This document shows, in pieces, positions 1 to 11,000 of a stretch of DNA of 64,000 bases. Source of the stretch: Closterium sp. NIES-65 (Eukaryota; Streptophyta; Zygnematophyceae; Desmidiales; Closteriaceae); contig CANXME010002091.1 in the NCBI GenBank assembly GCA_948144175.1, positions 62,001-126,000 of the forward strand. The letters run 5' to 3'. The first letter of the stretch is position 1, and every line of letters begins with the position of its first letter. The notes under the pieces were generated by a model. It searched no databases. It saw only the letters and a program-made list of their open reading frames with translations, and was not told where the DNA came from. The position numbers and the translations under genes are program-made.

Positions 1-419
1 ACAGGGGTCTGGCCTTATTATTATTATTTTGATCAGGGCCGCCAAACCGCGTCTACGAGGATAACGTCGTCCTCCACTGGAATCTGCCACATGGCAAATT
101 CCAGTGGGCCCACTGTGCCACCTGATTGGTTGACATCAGTGCCAACCTCGAGCAGCTTGGGTTCATGCAGTACGAGGCCGGAATCGCGCACGGTGCTGTG
201 TTGTCACTGTACCTGGGACCCCTTGACTCCCGTGTATGGTAGTCACGTCCAAGCTTCCTCACCCAAGCTTGCTCTTCTCTTCGTCAAGCGGTTCCAGTGC
301 ACGTCTTTAATAAATGTTCGGCAGGCTGTGAGAGCATCTCCTTCCTGTGCACGAGGGTATCGTCTTTAAAAGTAATTTCTCCCATGGCGAGTGACATCGA
401 CCTGCCTTAGTTCCCAAGC
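1..419. other. Region upstream of the transposase frame, no gene seen
   Basis: No coding frame here resembles a known family. A short TTA microsatellite lies near 17-33. The stretch may be the 5' end of the DNA transposon whose transposase starts at 420, but I could not match a terminal inverted repeat to the downstream side. Confidence 0.4.
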
Positions 420-2484
420 ATGGCTTCATCTCCAGATTCTAGCAGTACGGTAGATAGGCGTAGGCGGCCTGTTTTCAGCAATCAGACTAGCGCTTCGCTA
501 CGCGCACGGACGTCTCCTCGCCCGATCTTTCCTCAACCAGATGATCCCGGTAGTGCTTCTACCAGGGATGAACCGAGCAGTAGCTTGGACCGTCCTCGCC
601 CTACCCTTCCTCGAGTGGTTGTCCCCACGTTCCCGGAGCGGAACCACCCGCAGGGACAGCAGAAGCGCAACGCCGATGCTGACCCGCCATCCCCTCGCCA
701 TCGCATGACGAAACGCCTGCGCAAGGGAATCACCGCAAAGGAGAAGCTCCACTGGTTGAAGCTGCAGGACTCGCAGCCCGACCTGTCGAATCGCGCCCTG
801 GCGAAGCTCGCGAAGGTGCAGCCATGCCAGATCCGCGATTGGAAGAAGATGAGGGAGCGGCTGGAGGTCTCTTCCAGCTGCCGTCGTCGCCTCATGGGAG
901 CTGGCCGCAAGTCCAAGTTCCCTTTCATGGAAAGGGCGGTCTATCGCCAGTTCCTCAAGCACAGGGGGAGGGGGCTCGCCGTTTCGGTCAGCATGCTCCA
1001 GAAGTGGAGCGCCAAGTACATGAAGCACCGGATGCCCGGGGTCAACTGGCGCGCATCGTTCCGCTGGGCGACTCGTTTCCGCGCGCGCTGGCATCTGGCG
1101 AGGCGGGTGAAGACGAAGATGGGACAGAAGTTGGCAGCGGGTAAGTGTTGCGCCGTCGTGCTCCTTGATTGCCATCTCAGTTCTGAGCTAATGTGTCTCG
1201 TGGCTTTGCTTGCAGATTGCAAGGCCAAGGTGGAGTCATTTTGGGAGTTTGTACGCCAGATGCGCTCTCTGCACGACTACCCGCTTGACCTCATCTTGAA
1301 CGCGGACCAAACCCCGCTTTTCCTGGAGATGCCGGCGGAGCGCACGCTCGAAATGAAGGGAGCGCGGTCGGTTCACGTACGGAGTGCGGGCTATGAGAAG
1401 GAGCGTGTTACTGTCATGCTGGCAGTAACTGCGAGCGGGCTCAAGCTGCCGCCGTACGTGGTGTTCAAGCGCAAGTCCATACCGAAGGTGCCCATCCCTG
1501 CCGGTAAGCGTAGCACGTTTAGGATGATGTCACTACTGCAGCCTGTCAACAGTCGCAACCGAATTTGACCCTAACGTACCGGTGTTCTTTGGCAGGTGTG
1601 GTGGTCCGTGCACAAGACAAAGGGTGGATGGACGAATCACTTGTGCAGGACTAGATCACCCAGGTGATGGTGCCGTTTCTGAAGCCCTTGCGTGAATCAA
1701 CTGGACGCCGCAAGGAGGCCTTGGTTGTGCTCGACTCCTACCGCGGCCACTTGACTGAGGCGGTCGGGCAGACCATGAGGATGTTTCGGCTGTCACGGGC
1801 TGTCATCCCAGGGGGCTGCACTCCGCTAGTGCAGCCTCTGGATGTGTCAATCAACCGTGCGTTCAAGTGCGGTGTGCGTCATCGCTACAGTGGCTGGTTC
1901 GAAGAAGAGGGCATCAACACCACCACCAAGTCCGGTGAGTTGAACCATGACATCCGCATGTGTAGCTTTGAATCAATGTCGGCTTACGCTATGGAAATTT
2001 ACATTTGTCCTTCTCTACCCTTCCCCGTCCCTCAGGCAATCTCAAGAAGCCGCCAGCGGAGTTGGTGCTCCGCTGGATCGATGAGTCCTGGGAAGCAATC
2101 CCACAGGAGCTCGTGAAGAAGGCGTTCGTCACGTGTGGGATCTCCACCCCCATCGATGGCAGCGAGGACCACCTCATCCTTGCCCACATGCGGGACAAGG
2201 GTGAGGTGGAAGTCCTTGACGACGTCAACGACCTGGTTGACGACGAGCTCGTCGTCAACCCCTTCTACGTCGAAGTCCCCATGCCGGCCGAGGAGCTGCA
2301 GGCGGCGGCAGAGGAGGCTGACGCCGCTGAGGAGGATGCGGAAGCGGCGGCGGCAGAGGAGGAGGGGGGCGTGCTTGAGGAAGGCGGGGAGGCAGAAGAG
2401 CCCAGCGATGACGAATGGTGGCGCCCTGGCCGCTTTGACGGGGAAGACTGTGAAGAATGGCATGCAGGAGACGATTCTGAGTAG
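420..2484 (+). pseudogene. pogo/Tigger-like DDE transposase with one premature TAG
   Basis: A transposase of the CENP-B/pogo (DDE_1) kind, which would cut and paste its own DNA element. Four exons join in phase: 420-1140, 1216-1503, 1596-1934 and 2036-2484, with GT-AG introns of 75, 92 and 101 bp. The N-terminal third is basic with a helix-turn-helix-like section. The catalytic triad is readable: first Asp in NADQTPLF, second in VLDSYRGHL, third in QPLDVSIN. The C-terminus is very acidic (Glu/Ala runs). An in-frame TAG at 1652-1654 replaces a residue after KGWMDESLVQD where relatives usually have Trp (from memory), so this copy is probably inactive although otherwise intact. The ATG at 420 is the first in the frame. 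No terminal inverted repeats were located with confidence. Confidence 0.82.
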
Positions 2485-2644
2485 AAGGCACTTTGTATAG
2501 TGTTTTTTTAGGTGAAATTGTGGATGTGAGGTGCTCTTGTGGTGATGTTTCTGCAGTCTAGGTGACATTGTCGATGACTGGTATGTGCTGGCACATTACT
2601 TCTGTAGTACCTGTAAAGTACCCTGTATGCAATGTAAGCAAATT
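2485..2644. other. Downstream flank of the transposase, nothing recognised
   Basis: AT-richer sequence after the transposase stop, probably its 3' untranslated region. No gene, repeat or RNA is evident. Confidence 0.4.
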
Positions 2645-2801
2645 CAGTATTTTTGCCGCCCATAACACCCCCCCCGGGTCTTATAGAGAATCAGGCAAAA
2701 AGGGGGGTATAGTAGAAACGAGGCTCCCCATAACACCCACCCCGCACAAGCTACCCGGGGGTGTACAATTATGGGGGGGTGTTTTGTCCGGGAGAATACG
2801 G
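2645..2801. repeat. Candidate MITE with imperfect terminal inverted repeats
   Basis: The left edge begins CAGTATTTTTGCCGCCCATA and the right edge, reverse-complemented, begins CCGTATTCTCCCGGACAAAA. Both then run into C-rich ACACCCCCC. The inner part contains further partial copies of the CCCATAACACCC motif. The size (157 bp) and inverted ends fit a small non-autonomous DNA element. A clean target-site duplication was not found. It also supplies the stop codon of the chromovirus integrase frame, so it may have inserted into or truncated that element. Confidence 0.4.
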
Positions 2802-4095
2802 TATATCGCGGAAACCCCGGCTCCTCAGGTACACTTGCAGGGCAGGGTGGTTTTCGATGTTGGCTAGGGGCACCCAGTTATCCTCAGTTGGCGTGCGATC
2901 CTTCCAGCGAACGAGGAATTCAATCCGCCTGATTCCCGTGGGGTGTCGAATCCGATGGCTCAGGATTTTTTCGGGCTCGATGATCGGCTCCGATGCAGGG
3001 CGAGTCATGGATGGCGTGCGGTGACGAGGCAGTTGGCTTGTGGTTGGAATGTATGGGCGAAGCAGGTTTACGTGGAACGAAGGGCTGATATACCACTCCG
3101 TCGGCAACAGGAGGTGGGCTGTCATTGGGGTAATCATGTGGCTGATTTGGAATAGTCCACAGTAGCGGGGTCGCAATTTCGGTCCGACGGGCAGTCTTAA
3201 GTTCTGTGTGTCGAGCAGTACGTAATCTCCTGACTGGTACGTGACTTGGCGGCGGTGGCAGTCAGCGTTGCACTTAGCGATGACGTTGGCTTTTTTAATT
3301 GCTTTTGCGACTCTGGTGCGGGCAGCTTGCTGAATTTCGGCGAATTGCTGTGCACGTGGTGTTGGGTTGTCCGGACTCGGTGTCATGGGCACTGTAGGGT
3401 TTTGCCCGTACTTCACGTAGAAAGGGGACTGCTGCGTCGTCGCTGACGTGGCGTTGTTATACGCGAACTCGATCAGCGGTACCTGCTGCACCCAAGTGGT
3501 CGGGTCGTCGCACGTGGCACGAATCAACTACTCCATCGTCTGATTCGTCCGCTCCATTTGACCGTTGGTCTCGGGGTGGTACGACGAGCTGAACTGTAGC
3601 CTTGTGCCAAACTGCTCCCAGAGGTTCTTCCAGAAGTTGCTGGTGAACTTCTTGTCGCGGTCGCTGATTATCGCGGCCGGTATCCCGTGCAGTCGAACTA
3701 CGGCTGCGATGAACAGGCGAGCGGTTTCTTCGGCTGAGATTGATTTCTCGCACGCAGCGAAGTGTGCCATCTTCGTCAACCTGTCAACGACGACCATAAC
3801 TGTGTCGTTACCCCCAGGGTTTAAAGGTAACCCCGTGACGAAATCCATGGTAACCTGCTGCCAGGCGCGCTCAGGCGTTGGAATCGGCTGCAACTGACCC
3901 GCCTTTCTTTTTCGCGAGCTCTTCATCACCTGACACGTAGGACACGAGCCCACGTGGTGCTATACGTCGGTCAACAGCTCCGGCCAGTAGTAATACCCCT
4001 GCAGTTGCTGTCGCGTTTTTTCTACCCTGAAATATCCCGAGGTAATCCCGTCGTGTGCCTCCTGTAGTAGCAGCTCCCTCAGTAGTGAGTATGCG
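2769..4095 (-). pseudogene. Chromovirus integrase with C-terminal chromodomain, broken
   Basis: Integrase that would insert the cDNA. The zinc-binding end (CPTCQ) and core (TMDFVTGLP, then IISDRDKKFTSNFW, then YHPETNGQMERTNQ) show the D, D and E catalytic residues. TAG codons interrupt it at 3960-3962 and 3528-3530. Downstream is the GPY/F-like section (LRPRYCGLFQI) and a chromodomain with EFLVRWKDRTPTEDNWVP, the module that targets chromoviruses to modified histones. The last residues run into the candidate MITE, which supplies the TAA stop. Confidence 0.87.
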
Positions 4096-6201
4096 GTTGG
4101 TGCCTGCTTTTGCGCAATAGACTCCTCTGGCCTCTACCAGTTGCTGTGAATTTCCGGTCGTGAAAAATGGGTCGGTACGGTATCCGTGGGTGAATAGGCC
4201 TCTTAACAATGGGTTGGTTTGGGTGAGTAGGATAGCGTGGAGTTGGGCGGTGGGGCGTGTGAGTGCGTCGACGATGTTGGATGCGCCTTTTTTGTACGTG
4301 ACCGTGTAGTGGAAGTTGGACTCTAGATAGTCCAACCAGCGGATCTGTCGTGGGTTGAGTTTCGGTTGGGCGCGCAGGTACTGTAGGGATCGGTGGTCTG
4401 TCCGTACTGTCACGTCTGCTCCCGTGAGGTAACATCGCCACACCTTGAACGCGTGCACGATCGCCAGCATTTCGCGGTCGTGTATCCGAAAGTTGTGTTC
4501 AGGCGGGTGAAGCTTGCGGGACTCGTACGCGATTGGCTGAAGGCCGTTCCCAAAGTCCTGCAATAGCACTGCTCCCACAGCGATGTTGCTAGCGTCGCTG
4601 ACGAGCTCGAACGGATGGTGCGGATCTGCGATGTGAAGCACGGGCGGTGAGCAAAAAAAAAAATTTGAGGGCCGAAAAGGCAGCTTGCTCTTTCTCCCCC
4701 CACATGTACTCAACCCCCTTCCTCAGCAGGTCGGTCAACGGGGCGGTCAGCTTCGCCATGTTGGGGACGAACCGACGCACGTAGTTGACGAACCCCAAAA
4801 AACAATGCAGCTCAGTCAAGTTGGTCGGCGCGTGCCATGCTTGAATTGTCGCATTTTTATTCGAGTCTATTTCCACTCCTGCAGCTGAGATGATGTCTCC
4901 CAAAAATTCCAGTCCGTCCTGTAAAAACTCACACTTAGATGTTTTTGTCAGTAGGCAGTTCTCACTCAGTATCTTAAAAACTGCTTCGATGTCCTGTAAG
5001 TGCTGTGCTCTGTCAGGGCTGTAAATCAGTATGCCGTCCAGGTATAAGATGACGCACTCATCTAAAAGCGGGCGGAAGGCTTCGTTCATGGTCATTTGGA
5101 AAGTGGCGGGGGCGTTGGTCAGTCCGAAGGGCATGACAGTATATTGGAAGGATTCGTAGCGTGTCTGGAAGGCTGTCTTAGAGCAGTCGGGTGGGTTGAC
5201 GCGAATCTGGTGGTAACCTCCACGAAGGTCAATTTTCGAGAAAATCCGGGCTGTTCGCAGTTGGTTGATCAGTTCGTCGGCTCGCGGGATGGGGTAACGG
5301 GATTTGATGGTAACCCTGTTAGTGCTTTGTAATCTATGCACATGCGAAATCCCCTGTCTTTTTTCGGTGTGAACAGTATCGGTGCTGCGAAGGGCGACGA
5401 ACTAGGGCGAATAAACTCCTTCTCGAGCAGGTAATCAAGCTGCTTCTTCAGTTCGTCCCGTTCGGGTTGGGTCAGTCGAAACTGTCCCTGTACTGTCGGT
5501 TGTGCCCCCGGTTCTGGTTCTATCCTGTGGTCGTGCGGTCGCTGAGGTGGCAGTCCCGTCGGTAGGTCATCCGGGAAGATGTCACTGTACTGCTTCAACA
5601 GTGCTGCCATATCACTCGTTACGTCAGCTAACAGTTTCTGTACATCCCCTCCTTTGTCTGCTGCCTCGGCTTCCCGAATGTCGACCGCGTACACGTCAGC
5701 TCCTGCCGCTACGGCGCGTTTCATCGTGATCGCGTTGACACGCACCGACGAAGACTCAGGCAAGCCCCAGCGAGGTAAGGCGATGTTGTTACCGTTCACT
5801 CGCACGGTGAAGTCACCCGTCGTCCAGTCGATTCGCGGATTGTGTCGTCGCAGCCAATCATGCCCGAGTAAAATATTGGTTCCGTCGAGGGTCGTTGCGA
5901 GCATTTCCTGGCTAAACGTGAAGTTACCCCCGCATCGAATCCGAACTCGGTCCACCCGTTCCCGTATTGCCAGTGGCGTGCCGTAGACCAGTCTTGCGTC
6001 GATCTCAAGTGAGCATCTGTCCAGTGGCAGTCGCAGTTTTCGTGTTGTAGCAGTGTTGATAAGGCTGTGGCTGGCCCCTCCGTCTACGAAGATTTTAACT
6101 AAGTCCGTCCCGATTTTCCCACTAAGCAGTATAGGGCTGTCTACCGTAGTACCCTCCTTATTCGGCCGAATGTGGTCGATTGCGTGAACCGGCACAATCA
6201 C
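4095..6201 (-). pseudogene. Chromovirus protease, reverse transcriptase and RNase H remnant
   Basis: The protease region carries DGGASHSLI where DSGA is usual, then LLGHDWL. The reverse transcriptase follows (FRMCIDYKAL, then SKIDLRGGYHQIRV, then MPFGLTNAPATFQ). Its catalytic box reads YLDG at 5033-5044 instead of YxDD, so the second catalytic Asp is lost. RNase H is recognisable by SDASNIAVGAVLL and the TDHRSLQYL block. A one-base loss near 5322 and a T-run slip near 4656-4668 (A-run on the plus strand) shift the frame, and another shift occurs near 4095. The enzyme cannot be functional. Confidence 0.87.
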
Positions 6202-6260
6202 TCGGTGAGGGTCGGTTGGGTCGGGCGAGCGGCGTGACCTGTTAGTAGAGGGCCCATCTG

Positions 6261-7422
6261 CTACTGACTCCCAGTGTTTCCCTGCTGCTTGGTCTGTTTC
6301 TGCTGCTCAGCTTCCCCCTTTCCCTTAGCGTTTTCCGGGCATTCACTCTTGCGGTGTCCCGGCCGATTGCACGCAAAGCAGCGCCCTTTGAGCGGTGCGG
6401 CAGCGGCATTTGCGGCGACGACACATATCGTAGCGCCCTTGTTTGTCCCACGAGGCCGATGTCCCCAATTGCCGCTTCCGTAGGACCCCGGTCTCGGTCG
6501 GCGGAAGAAATCGAATTTCTCCGCCATGGCGAGAAACTCCTGAAAATCGGTGACGCCGCGAAGCTGGATTTCCTGAGCGATGTCCTGCTTCAGGCCGCCG
6601 ATGTAGCGGTCGATGCGCTCGCTCTCATGCATGTATCCCACCTGCTCGCATACCGCCAGAAACCCGCTCGTGTAGTCTTGGAAGGAACCGAGTTGGCGCC
6701 AAGTGCGAAGCCTCTGTCGCGCCGCGATCGAATCCGCAATTGGCTCGAAACGAGCGCGCAGACCTGCGCACCACGCGTCCCATGTGCGATACTGGGGCAC
6801 CTCCACGAAGTACGACGGCGCCCAGGGTCCGGTTTGTCCTTTCCCGCGTCGGTAGAGTCGCGTAGTCCACCGGCTTCGTGACGATGATACGCCACCAGTC
6901 CATGGCGGGTCCTCGCAGCAACAACACGGTGTATCGAATCTTCGCCATATCCTCCTAGATGTAGTTCGCGTCGAAGAAAACGTTCAACGTGAAGAGCTAC
7001 GCCTGAACGGTAGGACCATCCCGCTGACTTGGGTCAAAGCACGGCGGACGTTGCGGCTTCAGCGGCATCGGCGACGGTAAGGTTGATTCGCCGGCTGGCA
7101 CCGAAATGGTGACTCGAGGCTGATTCCTGGCCGCATTCGTCGCGTCAGGGTGTGTCGTGTCGTGGTCGTCGTCTCCGTCATGGCGGACGACGCCATCACT
7201 TGCGGCGCTCGTGGGTTGCCCCACACTTCCGTGTTGCTATCTCTGTGGTGCGGGCTGAATCGGAGTGCCAGGTGCTTGGGATTGTGCTCGTGCAAGGTCA
7301 TTTTGCAGGGACGTGTGTTCTGCCGTCAACGCCGCAATTTCTTCAGAGCTTTCGCGGATTTGCCGCAGCAGTTCGTTCAAGTGCTCCTGCGTGAGAGTCG
7401 TGACATCAATATGCCCAGCCAT
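6261..7422 (-). pseudogene. Chromovirus gag remnant
   Basis: Structural (capsid/nucleocapsid) protein of the chromovirus. The start chosen is the ATG at 7420-7422 (MAGHIDV), followed by a short coiled-coil-like helix. The capsid region includes AMDWWR and later TWDAWCAGLRARFEP, typical of the retrotransposon gag family. A CCHC zinc knuckle (CFACNRPGHRKSEC) near the end binds nucleic acid in relatives. The frame is broken by TAG at 7237-7239, 6997-6999 and 6955-6957 and by a frameshift near 6830. It ends in TAG at 6261-6263. Confidence 0.82.
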
Positions 7423-7707
7423 TACGACAGATGTCGGCTCGGCTTAGTCTAGGCGCAGTCGTGGCTGCACACGTTTACGTGAGAACGCGAGGACAGCGGC
7501 TCCTAGAGGCTAAGGTGCGTGAGTTCCTTCGAGTGAAGAATCAAAAGTTGATTTTCTGGGGTGCGGAGATGCGCGGTCCGAAAAGAAAGAGGCTATGAAT
7601 ACCAAGTGTTACGGGTGCAATGAATCGAAGTAGCGAGAATTGCAGTAAGGTGTCAAACGAGTAGAAAATGTGAGCGAAGGCATGAGCAAACATTTATACG
7701 CGAAACA
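7423..7707. other. Presumed 5' leader of the chromovirus, no gene
   Basis: Non-coding sequence just upstream (minus strand) of the gag start, ending at the copia target site. It is probably the untranslated leader or LTR part of the chromovirus. No primer-binding site was recognised. Confidence 0.4.
7703..7707. other. Target-site duplication, left copy (AAACA)
   Basis: AAACA directly abuts the left LTR. The same five bases follow the right LTR at 14598-14602. A 5-bp direct duplication is the signature of copia integrase. Confidence 0.93.
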
Positions 7708-7838
7708 TGTGAGAATAAGCGAACAGGAATGATGAACTAGAAGTGAAAAGAGTACAAGTAGTAAACCCTAGAATTGTGTACCCCCTATAGGCTAACCCAC
7801 TGTAGCCTACACAAGTATAACATATATAATGTTTAACA
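7708..7838 (-). repeat. copia 3' LTR
   Basis: 131 bp from TGTGAGAATAAG to GTTTAACA. It is identical to the right LTR except for A instead of G four bases from the end (TTTAACA versus TTTGACA). Confidence 0.95.
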
Positions 7839-7849
7839 CACCCCCATAG
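7839..7849 (-). other. Polypurine tract of the copia element
   Basis: On the minus strand a G-rich tract (CTATGGGGGTG) directly precedes the 3' LTR, the expected place for the plus-strand DNA primer. Assigned by position and composition. Confidence 0.6.
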
Positions 7850-8044
7850 GCAAAGTGGGGGAGAACAAGGGGTCACAAGACCAGTCAAGCAAAGCAAAGC
7901 AAGCTCAGGGTGGATCACAAAGTCACCACACAGTCCGAGCACAAGAGCAGGGCCAGAGGCCAGTTCACATGCAGGAGTACAGACATATATATAAAACTAG
8001 ACAAGCAAGAGCAGGTATATATATATGTCACAGTACAAGTAAAG

Positions 8045-11000
8045 TCAAGAGGAGAGCAAGTGAGGCAAGACAGACACAAGACCCAGCTGGGTGCAAAAGC
8101 GCTGATGATCACAAGGCGCGAGTGCCTTGGTGAACACATCAGCAGTGTTGGCCTCAGAGGCCACGTACGCAAGTCGCAACTGACCACGCTGCTGCAGCTC
8201 ACGAGCAAGGAAGTAGCGGAGAGCAATGTGCTTCGTTCTGTGCTCCAAGCGCTGCTCTCGACACAAGGCCAGCATGGCCTTGTTGTCTACGTACAGCACT
8301 GGAGGAGAACGAGGCGGCTCTCCAAGGTCAGTCAGCAGGTAGGTGAGCCAGCGAAGCTCCTGTGCAGCCATGGCCCCGGCATAGATCTCAGCCTCACAAC
8401 TGGAGCCGAGAACCGAAGACGAGCGAGTAGACCGCCACGAGACAGAGCCGGAACCAAGGCTGAAGGTGTAACCCTGTGACGACCGCTGCGTAGCCTGGCC
8501 GTCAGCCCAAGAAGCGTCCGCGTGGCCGGTAAGGACCACTGGACTCCGCCCTCCAAGCACAAGCCCCATGCCCGACGTACTGCACAGGTAGCGCAATACC
8601 CTCTTCGCTGCAGCCATGTGCTCTGGTCTGTGTCTCCCAGGAGCAACATAGCGTGCAAGAATGCTCAGAGGATATGCAAGGTCAGGTCGTGTGCAGGTCA
8701 TCAGGTACATGAGGCAGCCAACAAGCTCTGCATACGGACCACTCGACTCTACGGACTCATCCGAAGGCAGAGCTGAGAGTGAGTGGCGAGTAGGCAGAGG
8801 AGTGGCCTGAGGCGAGGAGTACGTGAAGCCGAAGCGCTGAAGGACCTGCTGCACCATGTGTGACTGAGTCAAGGTAATGGTGCGGCGTGCTCTGTCCCGA
8901 GTGATCTGCAAGCCAAGGTAGCTGCGCAGTTCACCCAGGTCTGTGCACGTGTGTCTCTTCAGCAGTTCGGACTTCACGTAGGCGAGTCCAGCAGTGTCCG
9001 CTGTGGCAAAGACCAAGTCGTCGACGTACACGAGGATGTAGAACGGCGGCAGTGAAGTGTCGGTGCGCAGAAACAGCGACGGGTCAGCAGTAGAAGGAGC
9101 AAACCCAAGAGCCGCAAGCGTAGTCCTCAGTGTGTCGTGCCACTCACGCGGTGCCTGGCGGAGACCGTAGACTGGCCGTCGGAGGCTCCACTGGGTGCCA
9201 GGAGGGAAAGTCCCAGTGAAGCCAGGTGGACGGCGCAGCCAGATCTCCTCGTGCAGGCTACCCTGCAGGAACGCAGTGCTGAAGTCAAGAGAGTGAAGCT
9301 CGTAGTCGCGCTGAGCGGCTATGTGCAGCAGCACCCGAAGAGTGGTCATCTTCGGGGTGGGAGAGAAGGTCTGAAAGTAGTCAACTCCCTGCCGCTGACT
9401 GAAGCCACGAGCAACGTACCGCGCCTTGAAGACAGGTGGAGAGCCCGGCGGCCGCTTCACCCGGAAGATCCACATGCCACTGACGATGTTCGCCCCAGGA
9501 GGGGGAACTGCGTCAACGTAGGTGCCTGTGGACTTCCAGGAAGCCATCTCTGCATCCATAGCTGCCTGCCACTGAGAGGAGTAGGGACCCTCTACGGCCT
9601 CCGCGTAAGAACGCGGAGTCGGGATGTCTAGTGCATCCGGGTCTCCCTCAGGGGCAAGCAGTACAGACGCGAGATGAGGTGAAGCAGCCGCTAGACACTG
9701 TAACTCCTCCTGTCTGTCCTCTAGGACGTCCGTGCCAAGAGCACACTCACCCCCGACGAACGGAGGACAGACAGACGCAGACTCAGCAACAAGACCAGCA
9801 GCGTAGTCGAGACGACAGCGAGCAGCAAAGTCAACGAGCTCAGCGACTAGAGCAGACGCAGCAGTGGACTCAAAAGAGGGGTCAGTGACGACAGTAGCAA
9901 GCAGACGCGTGACAGTAGGACTGGCAGCGCGAAGAGAGTCCGACTCAGGGTCGGCAAGCGCAGGAAGAGAGGACTCAGGAGGAGAAGGCAAAGGGGCACG
10001 CAGAGGAGCAGTGGACGGACGCAGAGACATCCGGTGCGTGCCAGGGACAGGAGGAGGACGCTGACGCGAACCGCGACCACTAGCGCGAGCAGCACGAACA
10101 GGCGACGCGGGACGAGACGCAGGCTCACGACGCTCAGCAAGTCCTCCAGTAGGACCAGTGTAAGGAGAGGGAGCAGGCAGAGGAGAGGAAGGCTCCAACA
10201 GTGACTGCGACTGGACAGGCTGTGGACACTCTACCGAAGGAGAAAGACCAAGAACCTGCTGTAGGAGCGGAACGAAGTACGGCCGAGGCCGCGCGGCAGC
10301 TCCAGACTCAGCAGGGACAGCACCAGCACCCTCAGCGACAGCACCAGCGCCACCCACACCTCCAGCGGCAGGACCAACAGCAGTAGGCTCAGCACCAACG
10401 TCCTCAGCACCTCCAGCTCCAGGAGGACCCGCAGGTCCAGCAGCTCCGGGACCGGCAGCACCCGCACCCTCGACGGTCGAAGAAGCTCCAGCTCCAGCTC
10501 CAGCAGCACCTCCAGACTCAGCAGCACGCCTCCAGCGGCGAGCGTACCACTCGCGCAGCTCCTGTGGAGAGAGGGGCTCCCGGCGAGACGCAGCAGCAGG
10601 AGAAACCCCAGGCGCAGCAGCTCCAGACGTAGCAGGGACAGCACCAGCACCCTCAGCGACAGCACCAGCGCCACCCACACCTCCAGCGGCAGGACCAACA
10701 GCAGTAGGCTCAGCACCAACGCCCTCAGCAGCTCCAGCTCCAGGAGGACCCGCAGGTCCAGTAGCTCCGGGACCGGCAGCACCCGCACCCTCGACGGTCG
10801 AAGAAGCTCCAGCTCCAGCTCCAGCAGCACCTCCAGACTCAGCAGCACGCCTCCAGCGGCGAGCGAACCACTCGCGCAGCTCCTGTGGAGAGAGGGGCTC
10901 CCGGCGAGACGCAGCAGCAGGAGAAACCCCAGGCTCAGCAGCTCCAGACGCAGCACCCCCAGGCTCAGCAGCTCCCGACCCAGCACCCCCAGACCCATCA

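Larger units (their letters stand above)
2769..7422 (-). mobile_element. Degenerate Ty3-type chromovirus retrotransposon
   Basis: Reading the minus strand, the order is gag with a zinc knuckle, aspartic protease, reverse transcriptase, RNase H, integrase and a C-terminal chromodomain. That order and the chromodomain define a chromovirus of the Ty3 group. The reading frame is broken by several frameshifts (near 6830, 6230, 5322, 4660 and 4095) and by in-frame TAG codons at 7237, 6997, 6955, 3960 and 3528. No LTR pair was recognised: the 3' side ends in the candidate MITE at 2645-2801, and the 5' side is interrupted by the copia insertion. This is an old, inactive copy. Confidence 0.88.

Noticed and set aside
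498..1175. Minus-strand frame opposite the transposase
   Set aside because: Shadow of the GC-rich transposase exon; the catalytic motifs are on the plus strand.
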